Position numbers and translations under genes: made by a program
Shown here: piece after piece, positions 37,468-46,100 of the stretch
Layout of the letters: each line of letters begins with the position of its first letter
Position numbering within the stretch: the stretch's first letter is position 1
The notes under the pieces: generated by a model
Databases searched by the model: none
Seen by the model: only the letters and a program-made list of their open reading frames with translations
Told to the model about the DNA's origin: nothing
DNA from: Rubrivirga litoralis
GTDB taxonomy: Bacteria; Bacteroidota; Rhodothermia; Rhodothermales; Rubricoccaceae
Length of the DNA: 64,000 bases
NCBI RefSeq assembly: GCF_031846415.1
Contig: NZ_JAVRHT010000002.1
Span: 62,001 to 126,000 of the forward strand
Direction: 5' to 3'

Positions 37468-38109
37468 ATGCCCGACGACCGCCTCCCCCTGTTCCCGCTC
37501 GGGCTCGTCCTCCTCCCGGGCGAGCCCGTCCCGCTCCACATCTTCGAGCCGCGCTACCGCGAGATGGTCCGCGTGTGCCTCGACGGAGACCAGCCGTTCG
37601 GCGTCGTCTACGCGTCCGAGACGGCGCTGGCCGCGGTCGGGAGCGCGGCCCGCATCGCCGACGTGACGACGACCTACGACGACGGCCGCCTCGACATCGT
37701 GGCCGTCGGCGAGTCCCGGTTCCGCGTCGTCGAGGTCCACCGCGACCAGAGCTACCTCACGGCCGACGTCGAACGGGTCGAGGACGAGGCCGAGGACGAC
37801 GACTCGAAGGCCCGCCAGCGGGCGATCGCGCGGCATATGCGGCTGCTCGAGATGGCCGGCGAGGAGCCGCGGATCGACCGCTACAACGGGGTCGACAGCG
37901 TGTCGTTCATGATCGGCCGGAACGCCGGGCTCGACCTCGACGACAAGCAGCGGCTGCTCGAGATGCAGACGGAGGAGGCCCGCATCCGCTACCTCGCCGA
38001 CCACCTGGGCTCGCTGCTCGTCCGCCTCAAGCAGGTCCGCGAGCTCCGCGACCTCGCCCGCGGCGACGGCCACGCCGAGGGCTTCCCCGACCTCGGCGGC
38101 GACGGGTAG
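37468..38109 (+). CDS. Lon-substrate-binding-domain (LON/PUA-like) protein
   Basis: 213 residues. The whole protein is the N-terminal Lon domain: LPLFPLGLVLLPGEPVPLHIFEPRYREMV at the start, FGVVYASE, IADVTTTYDDGRLDIVAVGESRFRV, and a helical second half. There is no ATPase or Ser-Lys protease domain, so it is the free-standing type found in many bacteria, whose role is not settled. It is joined to the next gene by a GTACCCC junction. Confidence 0.88.
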   Translation: MPDDRLPLFPLGLVLLPGEPVPLHIFEPRYREMVRVCLDGDQPFGVVYASETALAAVGSAARIADVTTTYDDGRLDIVAVGESRFRVVEVHRDQSYLTADVERVEDEAEDDDSKARQRAIARHMRLLEMAGEEPRIDRYNGVDSVSFMIGRNAGLDLDDKQRLLEMQTEEARIRYLADHLGSLLVRLKQVRELRDLARGDGHAEGFPDLGGDG

Positions 38110-38280
38110 GCCGGGAGGGTACCGGGTACCCGGGGGCGGGGCGGTCCCGCCGACCGGGGCGGTGGATAACTCGGGGGGCAACCACCCCGCCCCGCCCTTG
38201 ACGCCGCGGGCGGGGCGGCCCTCATCTTCCCGTACCCCGTACCCCGTACCCCGTACCCCGTACCCCGTACCCCGTACCCC
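38110..38280 (+). repeat. Stop-to-start word junction with seven exact GTACCCC heptamers
   Basis: After the stop comes GCCGGGAGGGTACCGGGTACCC, then GC boxes in both orientations, then seven exact head-to-tail copies of GTACCCC filling 38232-38280, and the ATG begins at 38281. This is the most regular array in the window. The period is 7 bp, and there are no spacers. Confidence 0.95.
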
Positions 38281-39144
38281 ATGACCCACGGAGACTATCA
38301 GATCGACACCGTCGAAACCGGCCGCCTGGGGCTGGACGGCGGGGCCATGTTCGGGATCGTGCCCAAGCCGCTGTGGGAGAAGCGGATCGCGCCCGACGAC
38401 CAGAACCGGATCCCGCTCGCCATGCGGTGCCTGCTCCTGCGCGGCCACGGCCGGACGGTCCTCGTCGACACCGGCGTGGGCGCCAAGGGCGACGACAAGT
38501 TCGAGCGGATCTACGCCGTCGACCACCAGCACTCGGCGCTCGGCGGGTCGCTGGCGGCGCTCGGCGTCGAGCCCGGCGACGTGACCGATGTGGTCCTCAC
38601 GCACCTCCACTTCGACCACGCGGGCGGGGCGACCGAGCGCGGCCCGGACGGCGCCCTGCGGACGGCGTTCCCGAACGCGGCCTACCACGTCCAGCGGGCG
38701 CACTGGGAGTGGGCGCACGAGAGCGTGCGCGAGCAGGCCTCGTTCCTGGCCGAGAACATGGACCCGATCGAGGCCTCGGGCCAACTCGTCCTCGCTGACG
38801 GCGAGGTCAGCCCGTTTCCCGGCGTCTCCTACGTGCTCGTCCACGGCCACACGCGGGCGCAGCAGCTCGTGCTCGTCGAGGGCGGGGCGGCGGAGGGCGG
38901 GGCGGCCGCCCCGCTCCTGTTCGCCGCCGATCTCCTCCCGACGGCGGCGCACGTCCCGCTGCCCTGGGTGATGGCCTACGACATCGAGCCGCTCCAGACG
39001 CTCCGCGAAAAGGAGCGGGTGCTGACGCGGGCCGCCGACGAGGGCTGGACGGTCGTCTTCGAGCACGACGCCGAGGTGGCCGCCGCCCGCATCAAGCGGA
39101 CCGAGAAGGGGTTCCGCGCGGCCGACGCGCGCGCGGCGTTCTGA
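38281..39144 (+). CDS. MBL-fold metallohydrolase
   Basis: 287 residues. The metal motif LTHLHFDHAGG lies near residue 105. Further ligands are the His in VHGHTRAQQ, the Asp in FAADLLP and the His in FEHDAEVAAA. The GGAMFGIVPKPLWEK start is seen in quorum-quenching-lactonase-like members, but the substrate cannot be assigned. The ATG follows the heptamer array with no other leader. Confidence 0.88.
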   Translation: MTHGDYQIDTVETGRLGLDGGAMFGIVPKPLWEKRIAPDDQNRIPLAMRCLLLRGHGRTVLVDTGVGAKGDDKFERIYAVDHQHSALGGSLAALGVEPGDVTDVVLTHLHFDHAGGATERGPDGALRTAFPNAAYHVQRAHWEWAHESVREQASFLAENMDPIEASGQLVLADGEVSPFPGVSYVLVHGHTRAQQLVLVEGGAAEGGAAAPLLFAADLLPTAAHVPLPWVMAYDIEPLQTLREKERVLTRAADEGWTVVFEHDAEVAAARIKRTEKGFRAADARAAF

Positions 39145-39384
39145 CGCCGCCCCGCCCGACGCGGGGGCGGGGCGGGAGTTGGCCGACTGGGCGGGGCGGA
39201 AGACCGCGCCCGAAGAGCGGAGCCCGCCCCGCCCGTGCCGCCCCGCCCGGGCGCTGGCGGGGCGGGTGCGGCACGTCGTTTGAACAGGGGAGGGGCGTCC
39301 TGCTCCACCCCGCCCTGCGACGGCGGGGCGCCTGCGTCGTCACGAAACGTGGCGGCCCGGGTGAAACCGTAACGGTGCCCGCCC

Positions 39385-40944
39385 ATGCGCTCTCCCACAC
39401 CGGCCGTCCGCGCCGCCCTGTTCGGCCTCGTCGTCGTCACGCTCGTGGCGGTCGCGGGGGCTGGCCTCCACCTGGCGGCCGTCGAGCGGGACGCCGAGGC
39501 GGCCGCGGGCACGGCGCTCCTCGCCCGGGCCTCGACCGTGGCCGCCGCGCTGGACGCCGCGCCGGGCCGGGCCGGGCGCGACGCGCTCGCTCCGTTCCAG
39601 GCGCCCGGTGCGGACGGCCGCCTCGTCCTCCTCGATGACCGCGGCGGCGTCCTCGCGGCCACCGACGACGCCCTCGCGCGCTCGGTCGACTGGCGCCGCG
39701 CGCTCTCGGCGGGGTCGGGCACGGTGCGCACGGTGCGTGGGCGGGGCGGCGAGCTCGTCGTGGCGCTCCACGCGGCGGCGCGCCCGGGCGGGGCGGTCGT
39801 CGCGGCCGTGCAGCCGCGCGCGGCGGCGGCCGGGGGCGCCGTGGTCGAGGCGCTCGTGGCGGCGCTCGCGCTCGGTGGCCTCCTCGCGGCCTCGCTCGCG
39901 GGCATGGCGTGGTACGCCGGCCCGCGGTCGTCGAAGGACCTCGCGCTCCTGGGCGAACGCCTCGCCCACGGCGGCGGCGACCCGGCCGCGCTCGTCCGTC
40001 ACGGCGCTCGCTCGCTCGGCCCGCTCGCCGAGGCGCTGACGCCCCTGTCGGACCGGCTGGCGGCCCAGGACCGCGAGGTGAGCGGCGCGCGCGAGCACGT
40101 GGCCGCGCTGTACCAGACGAACCCGCACTACGTCGTCCTGTGCTCGCTCGGGGGCACGATCGTCGAGGCCAACCCGGCGTTCTACGCCGCCACTGGGCTC
40201 CCGCCCGACGTCGTGCGGGGCGGCCCGTTCGATGCGCTCCGCGAGACGTTCCCCATTGAGCCCCTGCTCGAGGCCGCCCGCCGGAGCCTCCGCGAAGGGA
40301 GCGCGATCTCGGGCGTCGAGTACGCCATCGTCGACCGCGACGACGAGACGCGCCCGGTCGAGGTCTCGCTCCGCGCGTTCTCGCTCGACGGCGACGACGT
40401 CGTGGTGATCCAGGCGACCGACCTGGCCCGCCAGAAGACGCTCGAACGCCGCGTGGCCGCTTTTAGCGACACGCTCGACCTCATGGTCGACCAGCGCGTG
40501 CAGCAGCTGACAGCCGGCCAGCAGGCGCTGCGGACGGTCCTCGACGCCGCTGGCATCGCGATCGCCTCGTTCGACGGGGGCGGGGCGACGAGCCGCTGGA
40601 ACGGGGGCGCCCGCGCCCTGACCGGGCGCTCCATCGCCGAGGTCCCCCACTTTGCCGCCGTCACGTCGGTGTTCGGGCTGGACGCGGCCGAGCGGACGGC
40701 GTTTGCACAGTGGTTCTGGAGCCCGTCGGCCGAGCCGTTCGTGGCGCGGCACGCGGTCGGCGAGGGGGCCGAGGCCCGCACGCGCCAGGTCGTCTGGCAG
40801 CGCGTCCACGCCGACGTGTCGGGCCGGTCCGACCTCCGCACGTTGGTCGGCGTCGAGGTCCCGGCGTCCCTCGCCGTCGCCCCAGAGCGGGCGGGCGGGG
40901 CGGGGCGGTCGCCGGCGGTGGCGGCCCCGGAGGCCGCGGCGTAG
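39385..40944 (+). CDS. Membrane PAS-domain sensor without kinase domain
   Basis: 519 residues. Two membrane helices (about 9-31 and 150-175) enclose a periplasmic or extracytoplasmic domain of roughly 115 residues. A HAMP-like linker follows, then PAS domain 1 (YVVLCSLGGTIVEANPAFYAATG, about 250-355) and PAS domain 2 (TVLDAAGIAIASFDGGGATSRWNGGARALTG, about 385-500). There is no HisKA, ATPase, GGDEF or methyl-accepting region; the protein ends in an Ala/Gly/Pro tail. The next gene encodes a lone histidine-bearing DHp domain, so the two may act together. Confidence 0.8.
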   Translation: MRSPTPAVRAALFGLVVVTLVAVAGAGLHLAAVERDAEAAAGTALLARASTVAAALDAAPGRAGRDALAPFQAPGADGRLVLLDDRGGVLAATDDALARSVDWRRALSAGSGTVRTVRGRGGELVVALHAAARPGGAVVAAVQPRAAAAGGAVVEALVAALALGGLLAASLAGMAWYAGPRSSKDLALLGERLAHGGGDPAALVRHGARSLGPLAEALTPLSDRLAAQDREVSGAREHVAALYQTNPHYVVLCSLGGTIVEANPAFYAATGLPPDVVRGGPFDALRETFPIEPLLEAARRSLREGSAISGVEYAIVDRDDETRPVEVSLRAFSLDGDDVVVIQATDLARQKTLERRVAAFSDTLDLMVDQRVQQLTAGQQALRTVLDAAGIAIASFDGGGATSRWNGGARALTGRSIAEVPHFAAVTSVFGLDAAERTAFAQWFWSPSAEPFVARHAVGEGAEARTRQVVWQRVHADVSGRSDLRTLVGVEVPASLAVAPERAGGAGRSPAVAAPEAAA

Positions 40945-41020
40945 CGGAGCCGCCGCCCCGCCCGGCCACCCCGCCCGACCAAGTGGGGCGGGGCGGGCGA
41001 GGGGCGCGGCCGTCCGGCGC

Positions 41021-41030
41021 TAGCTTTGGG
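41021..41030 (+). promoter_or_regulatory. Bacteroidota-type -7 promoter element TAGCTTTGGG
   Basis: TAGCTTTG is an exact match to TAnnTTTG and the best in the window. It ends 22 nt before the ATG at 41053, predicting that this gene has its own promoter apart from the PAS gene. Confidence 0.6.
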
Positions 41031-41052
41031 CGCCCGCCTTGCCGCCCCGCCC

Positions 41053-41592
41053 ATGCCCCCGCCCACCGTCCTCCTTGTTGGCCCCGACGCCGAGCAGTGG
41101 GCGGCCCGCGCCGACGCCGACGTGACGGCGGCTCCCGACCTCGACGCCGCCCGGGCGTACCTCGCCGGGACCGTGTTCGACGCGGTCTGGGTGCAGGACG
41201 GGCTCCCCGTCGCCGGCCTCCGGGCGCTCCGCGACGCGCTCGGCCTGGCGACGACCGTCGGGGCCGTCGCGTCGTACGACGACGTGGTAGGCCACCTTGC
41301 ACGGGCGGGCGAGCCGGCAGCCGGCGGACGGGCGGGGCGGTCGACGAGCGATGAGCGCCAGGCGCTCGTCGAGCTTCGGGACGAGATGAGCCGCGTGGCC
41401 CACGCGCTCAACAACCCGCTCTCGGTGATCGCGGGGAACGCTCAGCTGGGGCTGGAACTAGGGAACGCGCTCGGGCTCGACCCCGACGTGCAGGCCACGT
41501 TCGAGGAGATCCAGCAGGCAGCCACCGATCTGGGCGACTTGTTCAGCGAGGTGGCCGCGCTGCGCGCCCGGATCGACCGGCTCCTGTCTTGA
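41053..41592 (+). CDS. Receiver-like plus DHp-only protein (histidine kinase lacking its ATPase domain)
   Basis: 179 residues. Residues 1-85 resemble a receiver fold (TVLLVGPDAEQW, FDAVWVQDGLPVAGLRALRDAL), but the acidic pocket is incomplete. Residues 105-179 are a two-helix DHp domain with the H-box RVAHALNNPLSVIAGNAQL and His117. No N, G1 or G2 ATP-binding boxes exist here or before the next gene, and there is no frameshift remnant. It could be a phosphotransfer protein like Spo0B, a split kinase half, or a phosphatase. ATG at 41053 is used. Confidence 0.8.
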   Translation: MPPPTVLLVGPDAEQWAARADADVTAAPDLDAARAYLAGTVFDAVWVQDGLPVAGLRALRDALGLATTVGAVASYDDVVGHLARAGEPAAGGRAGRSTSDERQALVELRDEMSRVAHALNNPLSVIAGNAQLGLELGNALGLDPDVQATFEEIQQAATDLGDLFSEVAALRARIDRLLS

Positions 41593-41791
41593 CGGCCGAG
41601 CGGTCGGGCCGTTGCGCCGCCCCGCCCGTAACGGGAGCGCGACCGGGACACGAATCAGGCGGGGCGGGAGGCCCCGGAAGACGCCCTACGTGGTGGGACG
41701 GTCTGAGGCGAGCGGTTTAAGCAGGGGCGGGGGCGGGCCGATAAAACGGGGGTCCGGCAGCCGCGCCGGCTTTCCCCCGACCCCCCCGCTC

Positions 41792-42796
41792 ATGCCGTCC
41801 GCACCCATCAACCCGGCGCACGAGGTCGAGCACATCGACCGCGTCACCGCCGCCCTCAGCGGGCGCCCCGAGCCGGTGAGGCTGCGGTGGGACCGGGCGC
41901 TCGACCACCTCGGGCAGGCCCGCGTGTACGACGCGTTCCTCGAGTTCAACGAGCTCCTCAAGGGCTCGCTCGACCCGCTGACCCGGACGCACGTCCAGCT
42001 CCAGGCCATCCGGTGCCTCCGCGACGCGCCCGTCGAGCGGGTCAAGACCGAGCTCGCGCTCGTCGAGCCCCAGGACGCGTTCCAGACCATGGTCCTCGAC
42101 TACCGCCTGGGCTGGCTCATGCGGCACCGGCTGATGAGCTTGGCCGCCGCGCTCCAGTACTTCGACCGGGTCCGCGAAGAGGCCCGCCGGCTGGGGAGCC
42201 GGCCGTGGGAGATCGCCGCGCTGCTCCAGAAGGCGACGACGCTCATGGCCGAGGGCGGCCACGAGCAGGGGATGGAGGTGTGCGCGCGGGTGTACAACCT
42301 GAGCCGGCGGAACGGGCTCGTCGAGTACATCCCGAAGTCGCTCATCTACAAGGGCTACGCGCTCGTCAAGCTGGGCCGGCACCACGCCGGCGAGGAGGCG
42401 CTCCAGAAGGCGTTCGAACTGGCGACGCGCAACGACCTCAAGGCCGAGCAGGGGCTCGCGCTCCACCAGCTGGCCCAGATCTACCACTACGACTGCAAGT
42501 TCTACGGCCTCGCGCTCGAATACTACCAGCAGACCCGCGACGTGCTCGCCGGCGTGCCGGTGTGGCCGTCGCTGCTGGAGCGCATCGGCGAGGACGAGGC
42601 GCTGGCCCAGCGCGAGCTCTCCGAGCTCGACATCGCCAAGATCCTCGGGCCGATCCCCATCAACAAGCTCCGGCAGGAGTACCTCACGAGCCTCGTCAAC
42701 GGGTTCGTCGGCATCCCGGGCATCGACAACCGGAGCCAGCTGGGCGAGCGGATCGGGCTCACGCGGCAGGCCATCCATCGGAACATCAACAGCTAG
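41792..42796 (+). CDS. TPR protein with possible C-terminal HTH
   Basis: 334 residues, not recognised beyond its fold. Residues 30-270 are helical repeats of TPR type (YDAFLEFNELLKGS, LQYFDRVREEARRLG, GMEVCARVYNLSRRNG, EEALQKAFELATRN). The last 40 residues contain LGERIGLTRQAIHRNI, which has the spacing of a helix-turn-helix. There is no signal peptide, so it is cytoplasmic. It may be a TPR-regulated transcription factor. ATG at 41792 is chosen because the upstream frame is GC-rich intergenic sequence. Confidence 0.75.
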   Translation: MPSAPINPAHEVEHIDRVTAALSGRPEPVRLRWDRALDHLGQARVYDAFLEFNELLKGSLDPLTRTHVQLQAIRCLRDAPVERVKTELALVEPQDAFQTMVLDYRLGWLMRHRLMSLAAALQYFDRVREEARRLGSRPWEIAALLQKATTLMAEGGHEQGMEVCARVYNLSRRNGLVEYIPKSLIYKGYALVKLGRHHAGEEALQKAFELATRNDLKAEQGLALHQLAQIYHYDCKFYGLALEYYQQTRDVLAGVPVWPSLLERIGEDEALAQRELSELDIAKILGPIPINKLRQEYLTSLVNGFVGIPGIDNRSQLGERIGLTRQAIHRNINS

Positions 42797-42810
42797 AGCC
42801 CCCTCCGGGT

Positions 42811-42883
42811 GGGTACGGGGTACCGGGTACGAGGTACGATCCGATCTGATCTCGGCGCGCTCGTACCGAGTACCCGGTACCTC
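42811..42883 (+). repeat. GTACC-word hairpin after the TPR gene
   Basis: The left arm 42818-42839 and right arm 42861-42882 pair at 19 of 22 positions (core GGTACCGGGTAC / GTACCCGGTACC) with a 21-base loop. It starts 14 bases after the stop codon. The partner start (porU) is 300 bp away, so this copy lies only at the gene end. Confidence 0.85.
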
Positions 42884-43078
42884 CCTGCACGTTGCTCTAG
42901 ACCGCCCCGCCCCGCGCCCGCCGTTCCGGGCGGGGTGGCACGGCCGGGGCGGGGCGGCAGGCCTGGGAGCGGGGTGGTCTCTGCCGCTCGTTGCCCCGCG
43001 GCCGTCCCCGCGCAGGCGCCGGCTGATGGACGGCCCGGGGCACGCCCGGACGCCTTGCCGCCCGTCCCACCCCGCCCC

Positions 43079-43089
43079 TATCTTTTCCG
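43079..43089 (+). promoter_or_regulatory. Candidate -7 promoter element TATCTTTTCCG
   Basis: It fits TAnnTTT and lies 105 nt before the porU ATG (36 nt before the alternative GTG at 43126). Confidence 0.35.
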
Positions 43090-43194
43090 TCCCCACCGCG
43101 CCCCGGCGAGACCCCATACGAGTTCGTGCTACGCCTGCGTAGGCCGCCCTACGCGTTCCTAAGGACCCCCAGCCTTGCTGGCCTGCACGCCCTC

Positions 43195-46100
43195 ATGCCG
43201 CGTCTCGTCGCCCTCTGCGCCTTGTTCGTCGCCGTTTCGGCGGCGGCCCAGACCGGGCAGACGTACCGGGCAGCCGAGCCCGACGGCGCCAGGCTCCGCG
43301 TCGTGGCCGAGGACGCCGCGTCGCTGACCGTCGAGGTCACCGCGGACTGGGCGGCGCCGCTCGCCGAGGTCGTCGGGCGGGGCGGCTCGCCGGCGTCGCT
43401 CGCCTTGCTCGCCGCGGCCGGGCGCCCCGTGCTCACGCACGGCGTCGACCTGATGACGGCCGCCCCGCCCCCCGCGACCGTCGTCGCGTTCGAGGGCGAG
43501 GAGGTGCGGCTGGACGCCGCGACGGCCGAGGCGCTGGCCGGGTTGGCCCAGCCCGCCGCCGAGGTCGTGAACGTCGGCCGCTACCGGCGGCGGCTCGTGG
43601 GCACGCTGGCCGTCGCCGTGCTCCGCGTCGAGGGCGACCGCCTGATCCGCACCCGGCGCGCCGTGGTCCGCGTGCCGCGCCCGCCGGTCACGGCCGCGCT
43701 CGCGGCGGCCCGCGTGGGCGGGGCGGCGCCGGTCACGCGGAGCGTGCTCGACGAGGGCACGTGGTTCAAGATCCCGGTCTCGCAGGCCGGCGTCTACCGC
43801 ATCGACGCGGCCTACCTCCGCGACGGGCTGGGCGTCGAGAACGCCGACCTCGCGCGCGTCCAGGTCTACGGCACCGGCGCCCGCATCCTCCCCGCCCCCA
43901 ACGCCGCGCCCCGCCCGCGCGATCTCCTGGAGGTCCCCACGCTCGCCGAGGGCGGGGCGGTCCTGTTCTACGCCGAGGGGCCGACGTTCGCCGACGCGCC
44001 GTCGTGGTGGGACTGGGTGCCGGCGACGGCGACCGAGGCGGGGTACTGGAGCCACGACATCAGCCCGTTCTCGCGCGTCTCGTACTACTTCGTCCGCGTC
44101 GACGCGCCGGCCCCGCGCCGCCTGGGCGCCGCCGCGTTCCCCGACTGGCCCGACGCCGCCCCGCTCGCGACGGTCGCGGACCGCGTGTTCTACGAGGAGG
44201 ACGTGACGAACTGGGAGCGCGACGAGAGCGGGTCCGGGCTGGACTGGTTGGGGCCGGACTTCGCGCAGGCGGGGGGGCAGATCACGGTCCTCCAGGGCGT
44301 CGACCCGCCCGGCCTCGGCGCCGCGCGCGTGTCGTACCGGGCGCGCGTGGCGGCCCGCGCCAACCCGCCCGTGACGATCACGGCGAGCGTCGACGGGCAG
44401 GCGGTCGCGACGGCCCGCCCGCGCCGCGTCTTCGACCTGACGGCCTCGGCCGAGCGCAACCTGATCGAGGACGCGTTCATGGACTGGAGCGTCGAGAGCC
44501 CGTCGAGCCTCGCCGTCACGCTCGCAAAGGCGGGCGGCAACGCGGGCGCGTTCGCGTGGCCCGACTGGGTCGAGGCCGTGGTCGAGCGCGCGCCGGTCGC
44601 CGCGGGCGGGGCGCTCGCGTTCCCCACGCCGGGCGGGCGGGCGGGGCGGTTCGAGGTCGCGCTCCAGGGGTTCGCGTCCGAGCCCGAGGTCTGGGACGTC
44701 ACGGCGCCCGACGCCGTCCGCCGCCTGGGCGTGCGGGCCGCCGCGGGCGCGTGGCGCGTCCAGGTCGAGGCCACCGACCCCGACCGGCCCCGCGAGCTCT
44801 ACGCCTTCACCGCGGGCGCCGTGCGCACGCCGGCCGGCCTCGCGGGCGGGGCGGTGGCCGTGCCCAACCAGAACCTCCACGGCGTGACCGGGGCGCCGGC
44901 CTACGTCGTCGTCGCGCACCCCGCGTTCCTGGACCCGGCGCGGCGCCTCGCCGAGCGGCGGCGGACGCGGGACGGGCTCGAGCCGGTCGTGGTCACGACA
45001 GACCAGGTGTACAACGAGTTCGCGGGCGGGGCGCCCGACATGCGGGCCGTCCGCGACTACATGAAGTTCCTCTACGACCGGGTCCCGGCCGAGAGCGCGC
45101 CCCGCTACCTCCTCCTGTTCGGCGACGGCCACTACGACTTCCGCGGCCTCAAGAGCCCGGCGCCCAACTACGTCCTCCCGTACGAGACGGAAAACATGTT
45201 CAGCCGGACGGACTCGTACACGTCCGACGACTACTTCGGCCTCCTCGACGACGACGAGGGCGACTGGGAAAACGATCGGAGCGGGCGCCAGATGCTCGAT
45301 GTCGGCGTCGGGCGGCTCCCGGTGCGGACCGCGCAGGACGCCGCCGCGGTCGTGAACAAGATCGTCCGGTACGAGGACCCGGCCACGTTCGGGCCGTGGC
45401 GGGGCGAGTTCACGTTCGTCGCCGACGACCAATTCCCGAACCCGTGGGACACCGACCTCCACGTGCTCAACGCCGACGTCACGGCCGAGCAGACGCAGGC
45501 CCGCGACTCCAGCGTGACGCTGGCCAAGATCTACGGCCCGTCCTACCCGCTCACGCGGACGGCCCGGGGCGCCCGCCGGCCCCAGATGAACGAGGCCATC
45601 GAGGAGGCCGTCAACCGCGGCACGCTCGTCTGGAACTACAGCGGCCACGGGAGCCCCGACAAGCTGGGCGACGAGAACTACCTCACGCGCGAGATGGTCG
45701 AGCGGTTCGACAACCCCGACCGGCTCCCGGTCTTCGTCACCGTCACGTGCTCGGTCGGCAAGTTCGACATCCCCGACCAGCAGAGCCTGGCCGAGCAGAT
45801 CCTGCTCCGGCCCGACGGGGGCGGCGTAGCCATGCTCACGACGGTCCGGCTCGTGTACACGAACACCGACCCCGGCCCGGACAACAACTTCGGCCTCAAC
45901 ATCGAGCTCTCGCGCCAGATGGTCGCGCGCGAGCCCGACGGCCGCCCCGCCCGGCTCGGCGACGCCCTCGTGCGGACCAAGCGGGCGCTCGTGACGGGCA
46001 GCATCAACCCGCGCAAGTTCAACCTCCTCGGCGACCCCGCGCTCCGGCTCGGGCTCCCCGAGCGGCGCCTCGACGTAGCCGCCCCGCCCGTGCTCACGGC

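Larger units (their letters stand above)
42797..43194. other. Space before porU with long hairpin and promoter-like element
   Basis: It holds the GTACC hairpin at 42818-42882, many GC boxes (42900-43075) and a TATCTTTTCCG word at 43079. The frame from 43126 (GTG) stays open into porU but adds residues that are not signal-peptide-like. Confidence 0.6.

Noticed and set aside
38232..38280. CRISPR-like regular array
   Set aside because: Units are 7 bp and touch each other; there are no spacers and no cas genes.
40944..41592. PAS gene and DHp gene as one frameshifted histidine kinase
   Set aside because: The second gene has its own receiver-like N-terminus and promoter-like element, and no HATPase sequence exists in any frame up to the next gene.
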